Part shown: positions 18,109-27,283 of the stretch, piece after piece
How the letters are laid out: each line of letters begins with the position of its first letter
Numbering within the stretch: position 1 is the stretch's first letter
Assembly: GCA_002344205.1 (NCBI GenBank)
Contig: DDSZ01000046.1
Coordinates: 2,719-66,718, forward strand
Direction: 5' to 3'
DNA from: Opitutaceae bacterium UBA2377
Lineage (GTDB): Bacteria; Verrucomicrobiota; Verrucomicrobiia; Opitutales; Opitutaceae
Length of the DNA: 64,000 bases
The notes under the pieces: generated by a model
The model's input: only the letters and a program-made list of their open reading frames with translations
The model's database searches: none
What the model was told of the DNA's origin: nothing
Made by a program: the position numbers and the translations under genes

Positions 18109-18880
18109 CGACCTATTGGGGCGCGGCGCAACCTGCGTCGGAAGGGATTTTCCCGTAAACAAAATTGATTGGGTAGCCGCCCAACGCGATGGAGCACAGC
18201 GGCGTCTGTGCAAGTGATTGTTTCCGAGGCAGTATGGCTATCGCAGACAACCGGGAAGTGACGGTAGAAAAGTTATGCGCCAAGGTTTATCGCGGCTGCA
18301 CGATTGTCCCATTGAAGCGCTCTCCCGTCCAAGACAGGGCCGCAAAAACCTGAAATAATCGCCCGCGCTACGAGGCCAGAGTAACGAAGCGCTCGTATGC
18401 TGACTACCCAGCACCGATTGCCTGTCTTTCGGTGATTTTTGCATAGAAACAAGAATGCAGTTACCCACATATTATGAAGCTACCCCAAATAACGTCAGTA
18501 GTCCTATCCGGTCCGCTATGTGTGCAACGCCCTCCAAGCGCTGCACATTTTTTTTCAGCTTTTGGAGGCAGCTGTGCAACAGAGTCAAAATCTATGACCA
18601 CCTGTTGCACACTAACAATTTCCAGTCGTTGATCATCGGTGAGTTACACACTGTGCAACGCAGGCATCTCGATTTGTAATACAAATCCCGCTGGCTGCCC
18701 GGGTAGGATAGGGTCACGAACTCGCGCGCACCGCTTTGAGGCACCGTCGAGAGGGAAATGGGTCCCGATTCGTTCCAAATGGCCAAGTAACCACGTTGTT
18801 TTGGAACGAATCAAAGATCAGTGAAGCCAAAATTGGTCCGGTTGATTCGTTCCATTTGTTCCAACTTCATTAAGCCGGCA
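18109..18880. repeat. Non-coding region with repeated TGTGCAAC and GATTCGTTCCA motifs
   Basis: No gene could be supported over about 770 bases. TGTGCAAC or its complement occurs around 18522, 18573, 18603 and 18651. A second motif, GATTCGTTCCA, occurs at 18767-18777 and 18844-18854 and inverted at 18802-18812, giving a long imperfect dyad. The stretch is less GC-rich than its flanks. It lies downstream of the toxin and downstream of the LysR gene, so it is a convergent 3' region, which makes a simple promoter role less likely. Confidence 0.5.
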
Positions 18881-19837
18881 CTAGCCGGCGTCGGGGCGTT
18901 GCGGGGTGTGTCCGCGAGCTCCACCAAGCGCGCTTGGTCTCGCGACCGAGACGCTCCGGAGCGCTTCCACGAAATTTTGCGTTAGTTGTGACCTAACGTT
19001 TTTGCGCCATACGGCCAAGAGCCGCACGACCAGATCGTCCCCGTCCTCTTTGATGCGACGGAAGAGGACCGCATCATTATTTCTCGAAAGGTTAAGCGGC
19101 AGCAGCATCGATACCCCATGACCGCCGGCCACGAGCGCTACGAGTGCCTCGAAACCATTCACGGGTTTGACGGGGCGATGTCGGATGCCACGAGCGGTGA
19201 ATATGGCATCCACAAATTTTTGGTGCAAGTTGTAATGTCCGTCGTCGCCGATGCACAAGAAGGATTCATCAGCAAGTTCCGCTAGCGCCACTGATGGCCT
19301 CCGCGCGAAGCGATGTTCAGGGCCGATTGCCACAGCCAACCGCGATATCAGAACTTCGACCGAGGCGAAGTTGGAGGGAATGGGAATCCCTTGAGCGATC
19401 ACAAAGCCCAGTTGGATCGTCCCTGCATTTATCGCGGAGATTTGGTCTGGCATCGACGCTTCATGCAACTCGACCTCCACCTGCGGAAAACGCGCCCGAA
19501 ACGCCGCAAGCGCGGCGGGAAGAAAACTCGCCGAGATTACGCCCAGGCTGCCGATAGTCAGGCGTCCCCCGCGGCCGGCCTCTGCTTCGCGGACCGCCTT
19601 TGCGGTCATTTGCACCCGCTCTAGAATATCTTTGGCTTCTTCCAGCAACACGGTTCCTGCATCGGTTAATGTGACTCCTCCGGTATTTCGGTTCAACAGG
19701 CGTGCCCCCAACTGCTCCTCCAAATCCTTGATTTGCTTACTCAATGCAGGCTGGGCGACGTGGAGCTGCTCAGCGGCGCGCCGGTAGTTCAGGGCCTCAG
19801 CCACTGCCACGAAATACCTTAGATGTCTTAATTCCAC
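18881..19837 (-). CDS. LysR family transcriptional regulator
   Basis: A 318-residue LysR-type regulator. A winged helix-turn-helix fills residues 1-60 (ELRHLRYFVAVAEALNYRRAAEQLHVAQPALSKQI in outline), followed by a linker helix and a periplasmic-binding-like effector domain starting near RLTIGSLG. The GTG at 19837 starts exactly at the family's usual first residue; the frame stays open to an ATG at 19957, but that would add 40 residues with no family match and would touch the end of the SGNH pseudogene. No intact divergent target is next to it, since its upstream neighbour is a pseudogene. Confidence 0.88.
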   Translation of the reverse strand: MELRHLRYFVAVAEALNYRRAAEQLHVAQPALSKQIKDLEEQLGARLLNRNTGGVTLTDAGTVLLEEAKDILERVQMTAKAVREAEAGRGGRLTIGSLGVISASFLPAALAAFRARFPQVEVELHEASMPDQISAINAGTIQLGFVIAQGIPIPSNFASVEVLISRLAVAIGPEHRFARRPSVALAELADESFLCIGDDGHYNLHQKFVDAIFTARGIRHRPVKPVNGFEALVALVAGGHGVSMLLPLNLSRNNDAVLFRRIKEDGDDLVVRLLAVWRKNVRSQLTQNFVEALRSVSVARPSALGGARGHTPQRPDAG

Positions 19838-19953
19838 GCCCGTCTGATAACCCAGGAGTATCAGTCTGAAAACAACAAACTTGGGCAGCCCGGCCCGGTC
19901 GGCCACGGCGCATCGTTCTGATCGGCGTTCGCTGGGAACGCGTGACGGAGGAT

Positions 19954-20557
19954 TCATGCACTTCGGTTAGGTCGGCCAATTGCATCCGGCTGCTCGCCGC
20001 GAATCAGCCGGACACATAGGCGGGCGAGCCCTTGGGCGAATAGCGCGTAGCCGGCCTTCGTGTAGTGCAGATCATTGACGGGCTTCTCACCTTCCATCTT
20101 GTCGTTGAGATCGTCGGTATCGACCCAAGCGCCGCGCGGGATTTCACGCGCAATTTTCATCTGGATGGCCCGCACCGCATCCCAGCCTACCTGCATGCCC
20201 ACGCCCGGGGCGTGATCGCCGAGGCGGCCGATGACGACGTTCATCGCCGGGCAGCGCAGGTCTCGGTGGAGGTTGGCGAACAAAATTGCGTGAGGACCTG
20301 TTCTTAAGCAGCGGCGAGCCCGGTCTTGGCGTTGCGTTTGCCCTGCATCCAGCACAGCGTGATCGAGGTGAAGACCGGATGCCGAATTTGCAGCTTTTGG
20401 AATTCGGCCAGGATTTGCTCGTAATAGACCGGACCTTGCTCGTTCCGCTGGTCGAGCTGCGCAGCGACGGCAATCCGGTCCCACTCCGGCAGCCAGCGGC
20501 GGATGGGCTCGCCCACGACGGCGACTTTCAGGCAGCCCACCTCCGTTCCGGTCAGCA
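19954..20557 (-). pseudogene. Sialate O-acetylesterase-like SGNH hydrolase, C-terminal part
   Basis: This is the 3' part of a gene whose 5' part is at 21610-21771, separated by an IS481-family element. Read from the element outward, it gives LTGTEVGCLKVAVVGEPIRRW, a YYEQILAEFQ segment and CWMQGKRNAKTGLAAA, then a TAA, and in the shifted frame FANLHRDL, NVVIGRLGDHAPG, WVDTDDLNDK and LHYTKAGYALFAQGLARL with the catalytic Asp-x-x-His region. At least three lesions exist: the insertion, a nonsense codon near 20307 and a one-base frameshift near 20290. The gene is dead. Confidence 0.8.
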
Positions 20558-21608
20558 TAGATGTTTAGTCCCAGAGAAAGGTGGTGAGGGCGAGGGCAAT
20601 AATCCAAACCCTGAAGAACTATGGGATAAATACTACACGGTTGCGCCCGAACGACGGCGGCGGTGCGTCGGGCGATCCAACATAGTCAAGAGAGCCTGAG
20701 GACACTGGCTCAACGTTATGGGATTAACCCCAAGACGGTTCAGAAGTGGCGGAAGCGCTCCGTTGTGGAGGATGGCCGAATGGGGCCTCGGCCCCATTCG
20801 CTTATCTTGAGCGCGGAGCAGGAAGCCATAGTGGTTGCGTTTCGCCAACACACGCTGTTGGCCCTCGATGATTGTCTGTATGCTCTGCAGGCGACGATTC
20901 CTCAGCTTACCCGCTCCAGCCTTCACCGCTGCTTTGTGCGTCATGGAATCAATCGGCTGAGCGATCCCGGTGAACGAGGCCCCGGCAGGAGGAAGTTCAA
21001 GGCCTATCCCATCGGCTACTTCCATATCGATCTGACCGAAGTGCGAACCGCAGAAGGCAAACTGTGCCTTTTCGTGGCCATCGATCGCACCTCTAAGTTC
21101 GCCTTCGCCCGGCTTGTTCAGCAGGCCAACCGCGCCGCGGCCGCCGATTTCCTGCGCGAGCTGATCCGAACCGTCCCCTACAGGATCCCATACCGTCCTC
21201 ACTGACAACTGCACCCACTTCACCACGCCGAGAAACTCCCGTTCCGCAGCCAAGCACATCCAACTGGCACGACAGCGCGGCGAACTCTTTCGCGCCCATA
21301 CCTTCGAACTGGCCTGTGCCGATCATCGGATCGATCACCGCCTGACCAAACCCTATCACCCTTGGACCAATGGCCAGGTCGAGCGCATGAAGCGCACCAT
21401 CAAAGAGGCCACCGTCCGCACCTATCACTACCTCCACCACGACCAGCTCCGCCGGCACCTCGACGCCTTTCTCAATGCCTACAACTTTGCCAAACGCCTC
21501 AAAACCATCTCCGGCCTTACATCCTTCCAATTCATTTGCTCCTGCTTCCAAAAGCAACCAGATCGTTTCAAGTCTTCGCCCCACCTCTCTCTGGGACTAA
21601 ACATCTAG
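20558..21608 (+). mobile_element. IS481-family insertion sequence, decayed
   Basis: Terminal inverted repeats of about 27 bp bound the element: TAGATGTTTAGTCCCAGAGA at the left end (20558-20577) and its near-perfect complement at the right end (to 21608). It carries one transposase frame on the plus strand and interrupts an SGNH hydrolase gene on the minus strand. No clear target duplication was recognised. Confidence 0.85.
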
Positions 21609-21609
21609 C
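20621..21609 (+). pseudogene. IS481-family transposase, inactivated
   Basis: The family start is visible at 20621 as ATG GGA TAA, so codon 3 is a stop. After it, ILHGCARTTAAVRRAIQHS and an HTH (LAQRYGINPKTVQKW) follow, then the DDE core with DLTEV and, after a one-base insertion near 21190, LTDN and NGQVERM. A GTG at 20663 keeps part of the frame open, ending at the frameshift. The two lesions together argue for an inactive copy, unless the frameshift is a sequencing error. Confidence 0.8.
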
Positions 21610-21771
21610 CTGCGCCTCCGGCAGAAAATCGGCCGCGGGATCCGGGTGCACCATGTTGGACTGCCCGGACAGGATGAACAGGTGGACCGGCTTCTCCGCC
21701 GCAGGAAGGAATCCGGCCAGCAGAAGAAAAACGGCGGCGGTCAGGCGGGAAAGGAAGCGGAGAGTTTTCAT
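21610..21771 (-). pseudogene. Sialate O-acetylesterase-like SGNH hydrolase, N-terminal part
   Basis: The 5' part of the interrupted gene. It starts with a clear signal peptide (MKTLRFLSRLTAAVFLLLAG) and the block I motif FILSGQSNM that holds the nucleophilic Ser. It breaks off after DFLPEAQA at the IS end. The intact protein would have been an exported carbohydrate esterase. Confidence 0.8.
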
Positions 21772-21879
21772 GACACGAAACTTGGTCATCTCATGGAATG
21801 CATGACGGAAGAGGGCAAAGCATCCGTTGAACACCATTCCAACCGGAATCCGAATCCGCCGACTGTTGCATTTCAACAA

Positions 21880-22142
21880 ATGAACGCCACAGGCCTGCTG
21901 CATCTGCGTGAACGCGTCATCGAACGGCTCCATCGCCCCCAGCTCCGATGCAAGAAATTTGGCCGGCCAGTCAGAAAGTCGCGCTGCGCGGGCATGCTCG
22001 GCATCTAGCAGACATGGGAGGTATCGAAGCGCGCGGATCGCTGCGCCAGCCGCATGAAATTCGGCACCTGCACCCAGCCTCACGCATAGGATGGCAGGCA
22101 ATGTCGGTTCACTGAGTGGAAGGCGACGACGATGGCTTTCAA
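21880..22142 (-). pseudogene. Sulfatase N-terminal remnant, decayed copy of the 28555-30065 gene
   Basis: Reading from 22142 gives KAIVVAFHSVNRHCLPSYA, stop, GWVQVPNFMRLAQRSARFDTSHVC, stop, MPSMPAQRDFLTGRPNFLHRSWG, then a frame change before MEPFDDAFT. The same order of segments opens the frameshifted sulfatase at 29870-30065. The CxPxR modification motif has lost its Cys (SMPAQR). Two nonsense codons and a frameshift make it non-functional. It is only about 88 codons long, so it is a partial duplicate. Confidence 0.75.
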
Positions 22143-22171
22143 GCGAACCGGGGTCGGCCGCAAGGCGGGCG

Positions 22172-23545
22172 CTATTCGAGCGTCTCCGCTGTGGTGACAG
22201 TGCGCTGGCCGGGAGTCGGTCGGACTGGCGAGGGATGGATCCGCGGCAGCGGCTCACCGGCAGCGGCCATGCGGCGCAACAGGCGCTCGCGCAAGACTGC
22301 GCAGGTGGCGGCGTGAGAAGCGAATCCGGCTAGGTTGATCAGCTCATACGGATCGCTGGCCAGATCATACAGCGCCTCCTCGGTGTATTCCGGCCAGTCG
22401 CGGGCGTGGCAGGCGGCCTTGGCGTCGGCCCCCTGCACGGAGACGCAGTATTTCCAGCGGCGGGTGCGGATGGCGCGTGCGTTCTGGGCCTCGCTGATCT
22501 GGACAAAGACATCGTCCGGCCATTCTACGGCGGTCCCGCCGCGGAGGCGGCGAAGGAGCGAGCGGCCCTGCATCTCGGTCGGGACCGGCAGGCCGGCCGC
22601 ATCGAGAAGGGTCGGCGGGAGGTCAAGTAAGCTGACCAGTTCCGCACGGTCGCCCCCGCCCATGAAACCGGGTCCGTGGAACATAGTGGGCACGCGGATG
22701 GAGGCATCGTGGCATGAGCGTTTGTATTCGCCGTTGCGCGTCTTGAAGTGGCAGCCGTGGTCGGAAGTGAATAGCAGGACGGTGTCTTCAAGCTGGCCGG
22801 TGCTCTTGAGCGCGTCGTAAACACGGCCGAGCGCCTCATCGAGCCGTTTCACCATGCCGTAGTAGCCCGCCAGATGGCTATGGGTCGTGCCGCCGAGCGC
22901 CAGGAGGTCGGGCGGCACCCAGCGGCCTTGGTAGCGTTCCGCGTAGCCGTCGGGCGCGGGGTAGTCGTCCCGATAGTTTTGATGGTGGGGCTCGAGGTAG
23001 GAGAGAAAAAGAAAAAAGGGTTGGTCGCGCTGAGTCGCAACGTAGCGGATCGCCGCATCGGTCAGCGCGTCCACCCGATAGCCAGGCAGGTGCTTTTCCT
23101 GGCCCTGCTCATCATAGAGATTCGTGGCATAGGCATCGGAGGTGTATTCGAGCTGGTTGGCGGCGAGCCAATCCTGATAGCCGCCGCGCTCCTCGGGTTT
23201 GACCGGGCCGGCGGAGTTGACGTCGCCGAGGTGCCATTTACCGATGTAACCCGTGCGGTAGCCGACGCCTGCAAAATGATGAGCGAGAGTGCGCGCATTG
23301 GGTGGGAGCGTCACGCCGTTGATATGGGTGTCGAGTTGGGTCGCGTAGCGCCCGGTCTGAAGGCAGGAACGGGCGGGGCCGCAGACAGGCTGGCAGGTAA
23401 AGCTGTGGCGCACATGCGTGCCAGCGCGGGCCAGACGGTCGAAGTTCGGCATCAGGTCCAACGGGTTGCCGTGCAAGCCGGCGCAATCCCAACGCTGTTG
23501 ATCGGTTAAGAAGACGAGGACGTTGGGGCCGGATTTTGAATTCAT
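22172..23545 (-). CDS. Sulfatase (arylsulfatase/polysaccharide sulfatase family S1)
   Basis: A 457-residue S1-type sulfatase. The modification site CGPAR has its Cys at residue 55, which a maturase converts to formylglycine; the metal site begins with DQQ at 15-17 and continues with the SDHGCHFK segment. GKWHLGD is also present. No signal peptide is visible from the ATG at 23545 (a TTG at 23554 adds three residues), so the enzyme may be cytoplasmic or use a non-standard route. Next upstream on the same strand is the anaerobic maturase, 86 bases away. It would release sulfate from a sugar; the sugar is not predictable. Confidence 0.9.
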   Translation of the reverse strand: MNSKSGPNVLVFLTDQQRWDCAGLHGNPLDLMPNFDRLARAGTHVRHSFTCQPVCGPARSCLQTGRYATQLDTHINGVTLPPNARTLAHHFAGVGYRTGYIGKWHLGDVNSAGPVKPEERGGYQDWLAANQLEYTSDAYATNLYDEQGQEKHLPGYRVDALTDAAIRYVATQRDQPFFLFLSYLEPHHQNYRDDYPAPDGYAERYQGRWVPPDLLALGGTTHSHLAGYYGMVKRLDEALGRVYDALKSTGQLEDTVLLFTSDHGCHFKTRNGEYKRSCHDASIRVPTMFHGPGFMGGGDRAELVSLLDLPPTLLDAAGLPVPTEMQGRSLLRRLRGGTAVEWPDDVFVQISEAQNARAIRTRRWKYCVSVQGADAKAACHARDWPEYTEEALYDLASDPYELINLAGFASHAATCAVLRERLLRRMAAAGEPLPRIHPSPVRPTPGQRTVTTAETLE

Positions 23546-23631
23546 GGGAGACAAGAGGGCTGCGGTCGAGTGTTGACTGACTGGTTAGCGTGTCGATTGA
23601 TGATTGCGCGCGCCCAGATGACGGGCGATGG

Positions 23632-24957
23632 TTAGGGCTGATGGCTGGGCCTTCTCGGCCAGCTATTGGAGCGACTCGGCATCCATTGCGCGCGGGGCAG
23701 GGTCATGATCGCTGCTGGCGCCATGCTGTTGCCCAGCAGGGCGGCCATCGTGTTCATCGCGGGTTCGATGTGCAGGAAGAATTTCTTGTAACCCGCGCAC
23801 AGGTAGTTGAGGCCGGGCTCACCGTCGGGCGTGCTTATGAACCGGTGCTTGGGACACTCGCCGTGACAGGCGAAACGCACCGGGCACTCGCGGCAGTAGC
23901 GCGGGAGGGTGGCCGACTTGGCCCGCCCGAACTGCGTCTGGCTCGGTGAATCAACCATCTCGACCAGGCTCGTGTTGAGCAGGTTACCAAGCCGGTAGTG
24001 CGGATAGACATAGTGGTCGCAACTGTAGACGTCACCGTTGTGCTCCAAGGCTAGGCCGCGTCCACAATTCTCGTTGAACACACAGATGCCGGAGGGCTGC
24101 CCCGTCCAGTTCGCCAGGGCGGCGTCGAACTGCTGCACGAACACCTTGCCCACGTCGTGCTGCACCCACTCGTCGAAGATCTGGATGAGAAAGTTCCCGA
24201 AATCCGCCGGGCGCACGCTCCAGGGCGTGACATGGTGATCGAGCGCTTCGGCTTCCTCATGGTCCGGCGGCGGGGCCAGCCATAGACCGGAGGCGGCGGT
24301 GGCCGCCGGTGCCGGCCGCTCGACGATCGGGATGAACTGGATGTAGCCCGAGCCGATTTTCTTGAGGAAACGGTAAACCTCGAGTGCCTGGACCGAGTTT
24401 TTCCGGTGCACAGTAGTCAGGGTGTTGAACTCGACGCGATGCTTCTTGAGCACGGCCAAGCCCGCCATCACCCGGTCGAAAGTCGGCGCTCCACCGCGGT
24501 CCACGCGGTAGGCATCGTGCAAATGCCGCGGACCATCGATGCTGATCCCGACGAGGAAGCGGTTTGCGACGAGAAACTCTCCCCACTCGTCGTCGAGCAG
24601 CGTGCCGTTCGTCTGAAAGGCGTTCTCGATGGTCTTGCCGTCAGCGTAGCGTTGCTGGAGGGTCACTGCTTCGCGGAAGAAGGCCACACCGAGCAAGGTC
24701 GGCTCCCCTCCCTGCCAGGCAAAGCTGACCGTGGGGCCGGGCTGGGCGGCGATGTAGTCGCGGATGTAGGTTTCCAGCACCTCCGGGCGCATCCGAAAGT
24801 TGCGGTCGTTGGGATAGAGATGAGCCTTCTCCAGATAAAAGCAGTAGGAGCACTCAAGATTGCACAACGACCCTATCGGCTTGGTCATCAGGTGAAACGC
24901 CGCCTGGGCGGGCTTTGGCCCTGGCGCCGGGAAGGGAGTGTTGCTCTGTGTGGACAT
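23632..24957 (-). CDS. Anaerobic sulfatase-maturating enzyme (radical SAM/SPASM)
   Basis: A 441-residue radical SAM enzyme that oxidises the sulfatase motif Cys to formylglycine without oxygen. The cluster motif CNLECSYC gives Cys 32, 36 and 39. The C-terminal SPASM part has further Cys in GICVFNENCGRG, VYSCDHY and CRECPVRFACHGEC, enough for two auxiliary clusters. The ATG at 24957 (MSTQSNTPF) was preferred; the frame is open to 25026. It sits between sulfatase and sulfate transporter genes on the same strand, so its clients are probably the two neighbouring Cys-type sulfatases. Confidence 0.92.
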   Translation of the reverse strand: MSTQSNTPFPAPGPKPAQAAFHLMTKPIGSLCNLECSYCFYLEKAHLYPNDRNFRMRPEVLETYIRDYIAAQPGPTVSFAWQGGEPTLLGVAFFREAVTLQQRYADGKTIENAFQTNGTLLDDEWGEFLVANRFLVGISIDGPRHLHDAYRVDRGGAPTFDRVMAGLAVLKKHRVEFNTLTTVHRKNSVQALEVYRFLKKIGSGYIQFIPIVERPAPAATAASGLWLAPPPDHEEAEALDHHVTPWSVRPADFGNFLIQIFDEWVQHDVGKVFVQQFDAALANWTGQPSGICVFNENCGRGLALEHNGDVYSCDHYVYPHYRLGNLLNTSLVEMVDSPSQTQFGRAKSATLPRYCRECPVRFACHGECPKHRFISTPDGEPGLNYLCAGYKKFFLHIEPAMNTMAALLGNSMAPAAIMTLPRAQWMPSRSNSWPRRPSHQP

Positions 24958-25009
24958 CGACGTGCAAAAGTGTGCCCAACTGACGGGGAGGGGAAAGCTT
25001 GTTTCTTTG

Positions 25010-25190
25010 AATTGATCGCCGCGCAAGGCCTAGCGTTGTCTGGCGAGCGCGACTTCGGGGCCGCAGCGGCAAAACCATCCGCGGGTATGGCGAAAGGGGC
25101 GACGTTGGAAATGTCTAATTCACGGGCGAGGCATATCGTCGGCGTGGTCCAGATGTGCTGGTAGAGTTCCTTGCGGGAGAGGGTCGTCAT
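25010..25190 (-). pseudogene. Remnant of a small DNA-binding-like protein (ELYELVW-type N-terminus)
   Basis: An ATG at 25190 opens MTTLSRKELYQHIWTTPTI, then CLARELDISNV, which resembles the N-terminus of proteins whose first segment reads ELYELVWSKPMTKLAKEFGISDVAL. After NV the match stops and the frame drifts into unrelated sequence running over the start of the maturase gene. Probably a truncated gene; the assignment is tentative. Confidence 0.35.
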
Positions 25191-25233
25191 GAATAGAGTG
25201 GCGGGACCGCGAGCCTGGAGGACGGCGCGGCGA

Positions 25234-27060
25234 TCAAGCGGTGGGCTGCGGAGCGTGGTCGTAGAAGATGCGCAGATCCGGCTTGGTACCGGGCAGGAGT
25301 TGCTGTGCGCGTTGGAGGGCGCGTTTGGTGGCGAGGGTGGGATTTTCCTCAGCGGGGAAAATGTTCTCAGGGCCGATTCTCGCGGCGAGGCCGCTCCGTT
25401 TGAGCACCGTGGCGACATCGCTACGCACCCCGGAGATGAGCAGGTGCCGACCCTGTGACTGAAGGTATTCGAGCAACTGGCCCAGGGCCATGACGGTCGT
25501 TGCGTCGAGGTGCCGGGCATTTTTCATGCGCAATATAAAGACCCGGATGTGGGGATCCTCGGCCAGCCTGCGGACGTCATCCTGGAAAATATCGGTGGCG
25601 CCGAAGAACAGGTCGCCTTCGACATGGACGATGGAGATCTGCGAATTGTTGCGCCCGGCGGGTGATGCGATCTGGGCGAGCTGGCCCTGTTCGTTGAAGG
25701 CGTGTTCGACGAGACTGGGCGCGCCGGCCTTCTGGAGGAAAAGCACGAGGGATACGCCGACTCCGGTGTAGATGGCGGTGTCGAGATCGAGAAACAGCGC
25801 CGCCACCAGCGTGACCCAGAAGACTGCCGCATCGGAGGAGGTAGAAAGCCGCACGACTAGAATTTGCGCGGGTTGGATCAGCCGGATGGCGATGACAATG
25901 AGGTAGGCAGCGATGGCCGCGACGGGGAGGTGGGCCAGCAGTGGAGAAAGCATCTGGACGATGAGCAGGAGCATCGTGCTCCCGAGGATGACTGCCCACT
26001 GGGTGTGACCTCCGCTTTGCTGATTGGCGGCGCTGCGCAGAAAAGAGGCGGAGCCGGGCATGGCGCCGAAACCCGCCCCGAGGAGATTGCCCAGCCCCAT
26101 CCCGATCAGCTCCTGGCTGGGGTTGACGCGCTGGCCGGTCTTCACAGCCAGAGTCTTCGCGACGGTGACGGCTTCGAGCATGCCCAGCAGGGCAGCGGCT
26201 ATCGCCACACTGGTGACCTTGGGCAGCAAGATGAGGCCTGTGGCGTTGAGTGGAAATCCGGTGAAGAATGGTATCCCGCCCGAGATCGCTCCAAGATCGC
26301 GGACGACCCCAACACCGTGCTCATTGAGGTCGAGCCAAGCGGACAATGCGCCCGCGAGAATCAATACCGGCAAGCCGTCGGGCCAGCGGGGACGCCAGCG
26401 GCGGAGAGCGAGGATGGTTGCTAGGCTGCCCACGCCGATCGCCGCCGTGACGGGATTGAAATGCAAAGTGAGGAAACTGGTTGCGAGGTGACGCAAGGTG
26501 CCCGGCAGGCTGACCTCCGTGCCACGGGCTATGCCGAAAAGATTGCCCAACTGTCCGGTCGCAATGAGAATACCAACGGCCGTGGTATAGCCGACAATGA
26601 CCGAGCGAGAGACGTATTGGGTGATCTTGCCGAAATTGGCGAGGCCGGCGGCGAGTTGGATCGCACCCATGAAAAAACCGATGAGCAGGACTTTTTGCAA
26701 GGGGACTTGCGGCTCGGAGGCGAGACTGTAGAGGGCCCCGGCCAGAATGATACTGATGGTGTTGGTCGGCCCAACGACCAAGTGCCGGGACGAGCAATAG
26801 AACGAACACAGCACGGTGACAATAAAGGTTCCGGCCAACACCGAGGACAAGGGAATGCCGATCAGGAGCGCGAATGCAATGGACTGTGGGATGGTGATCA
26901 CCGCCACTGTGACCCCGGCGAGGAGGTCGGCCCGGAAATTTGCGCGATCATAGTCCGGCAACGCGCGGCAGAGCGGCGGAATCAAATTGGCTCGGATTTG
27001 CTTGCCGATCCCGGTCGCGGAATCACCGGCCACTTCCTTCAATTCTGTGAATTCCTGCAT
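25234..27060 (-). CDS. SulP family anion transporter with STAS domain
   Basis: A 608-residue inner-membrane transporter. About residues 35-440 hold some 12-14 hydrophobic helices with SulP landmarks: DLLAGVTVAVITIPQSIAFA, the VVGPTNTISI segment, and GMLEAVTVAKTLAVKTGQRVNPSQELIGMGLGN in outline. Residues about 465-590 are a cytoplasmic STAS domain (VFILRMKNARHLDATTVMALGQL). Members move sulfate, bicarbonate or other anions. Its place beside sulfatases and their maturase suggests it handles the released sulfate; direction and ion are inference. The upstream 220 bases should contain the promoter. Confidence 0.9.
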   Translation of the reverse strand: MQEFTELKEVAGDSATGIGKQIRANLIPPLCRALPDYDRANFRADLLAGVTVAVITIPQSIAFALLIGIPLSSVLAGTFIVTVLCSFYCSSRHLVVGPTNTISIILAGALYSLASEPQVPLQKVLLIGFFMGAIQLAAGLANFGKITQYVSRSVIVGYTTAVGILIATGQLGNLFGIARGTEVSLPGTLRHLATSFLTLHFNPVTAAIGVGSLATILALRRWRPRWPDGLPVLILAGALSAWLDLNEHGVGVVRDLGAISGGIPFFTGFPLNATGLILLPKVTSVAIAAALLGMLEAVTVAKTLAVKTGQRVNPSQELIGMGLGNLLGAGFGAMPGSASFLRSAANQQSGGHTQWAVILGSTMLLLIVQMLSPLLAHLPVAAIAAYLIVIAIRLIQPAQILVVRLSTSSDAAVFWVTLVAALFLDLDTAIYTGVGVSLVLFLQKAGAPSLVEHAFNEQGQLAQIASPAGRNNSQISIVHVEGDLFFGATDIFQDDVRRLAEDPHIRVFILRMKNARHLDATTVMALGQLLEYLQSQGRHLLISGVRSDVATVLKRSGLAARIGPENIFPAEENPTLATKRALQRAQQLLPGTKPDLRIFYDHAPQPTA

Positions 27061-27283
27061 ATGGTCATTCGACCGGTGTTAGGAAACCTCGGCGGGCAGC
27101 TTCGAATGGTCTCTCATTGCAGAAGACGTTGCCAAGTTACCTTGGCCGGCCAGGGGGGAAGTGTTCCAGTCGGCAGAGAGAATCGCACCGCCCACGAGGA
27201 TCGACCCGGTATTCTCGTGGATAGTATTGCGAGATCGCGTGTGATTGACCCAGTTCATGTTAACCGCGTGGACTGAGCCTTGC

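Noticed and set aside
18690..18740. A possible tRNA 3' end at the border of the accessory region
   Set aside because: No T-arm or acceptor pairing could be drawn.
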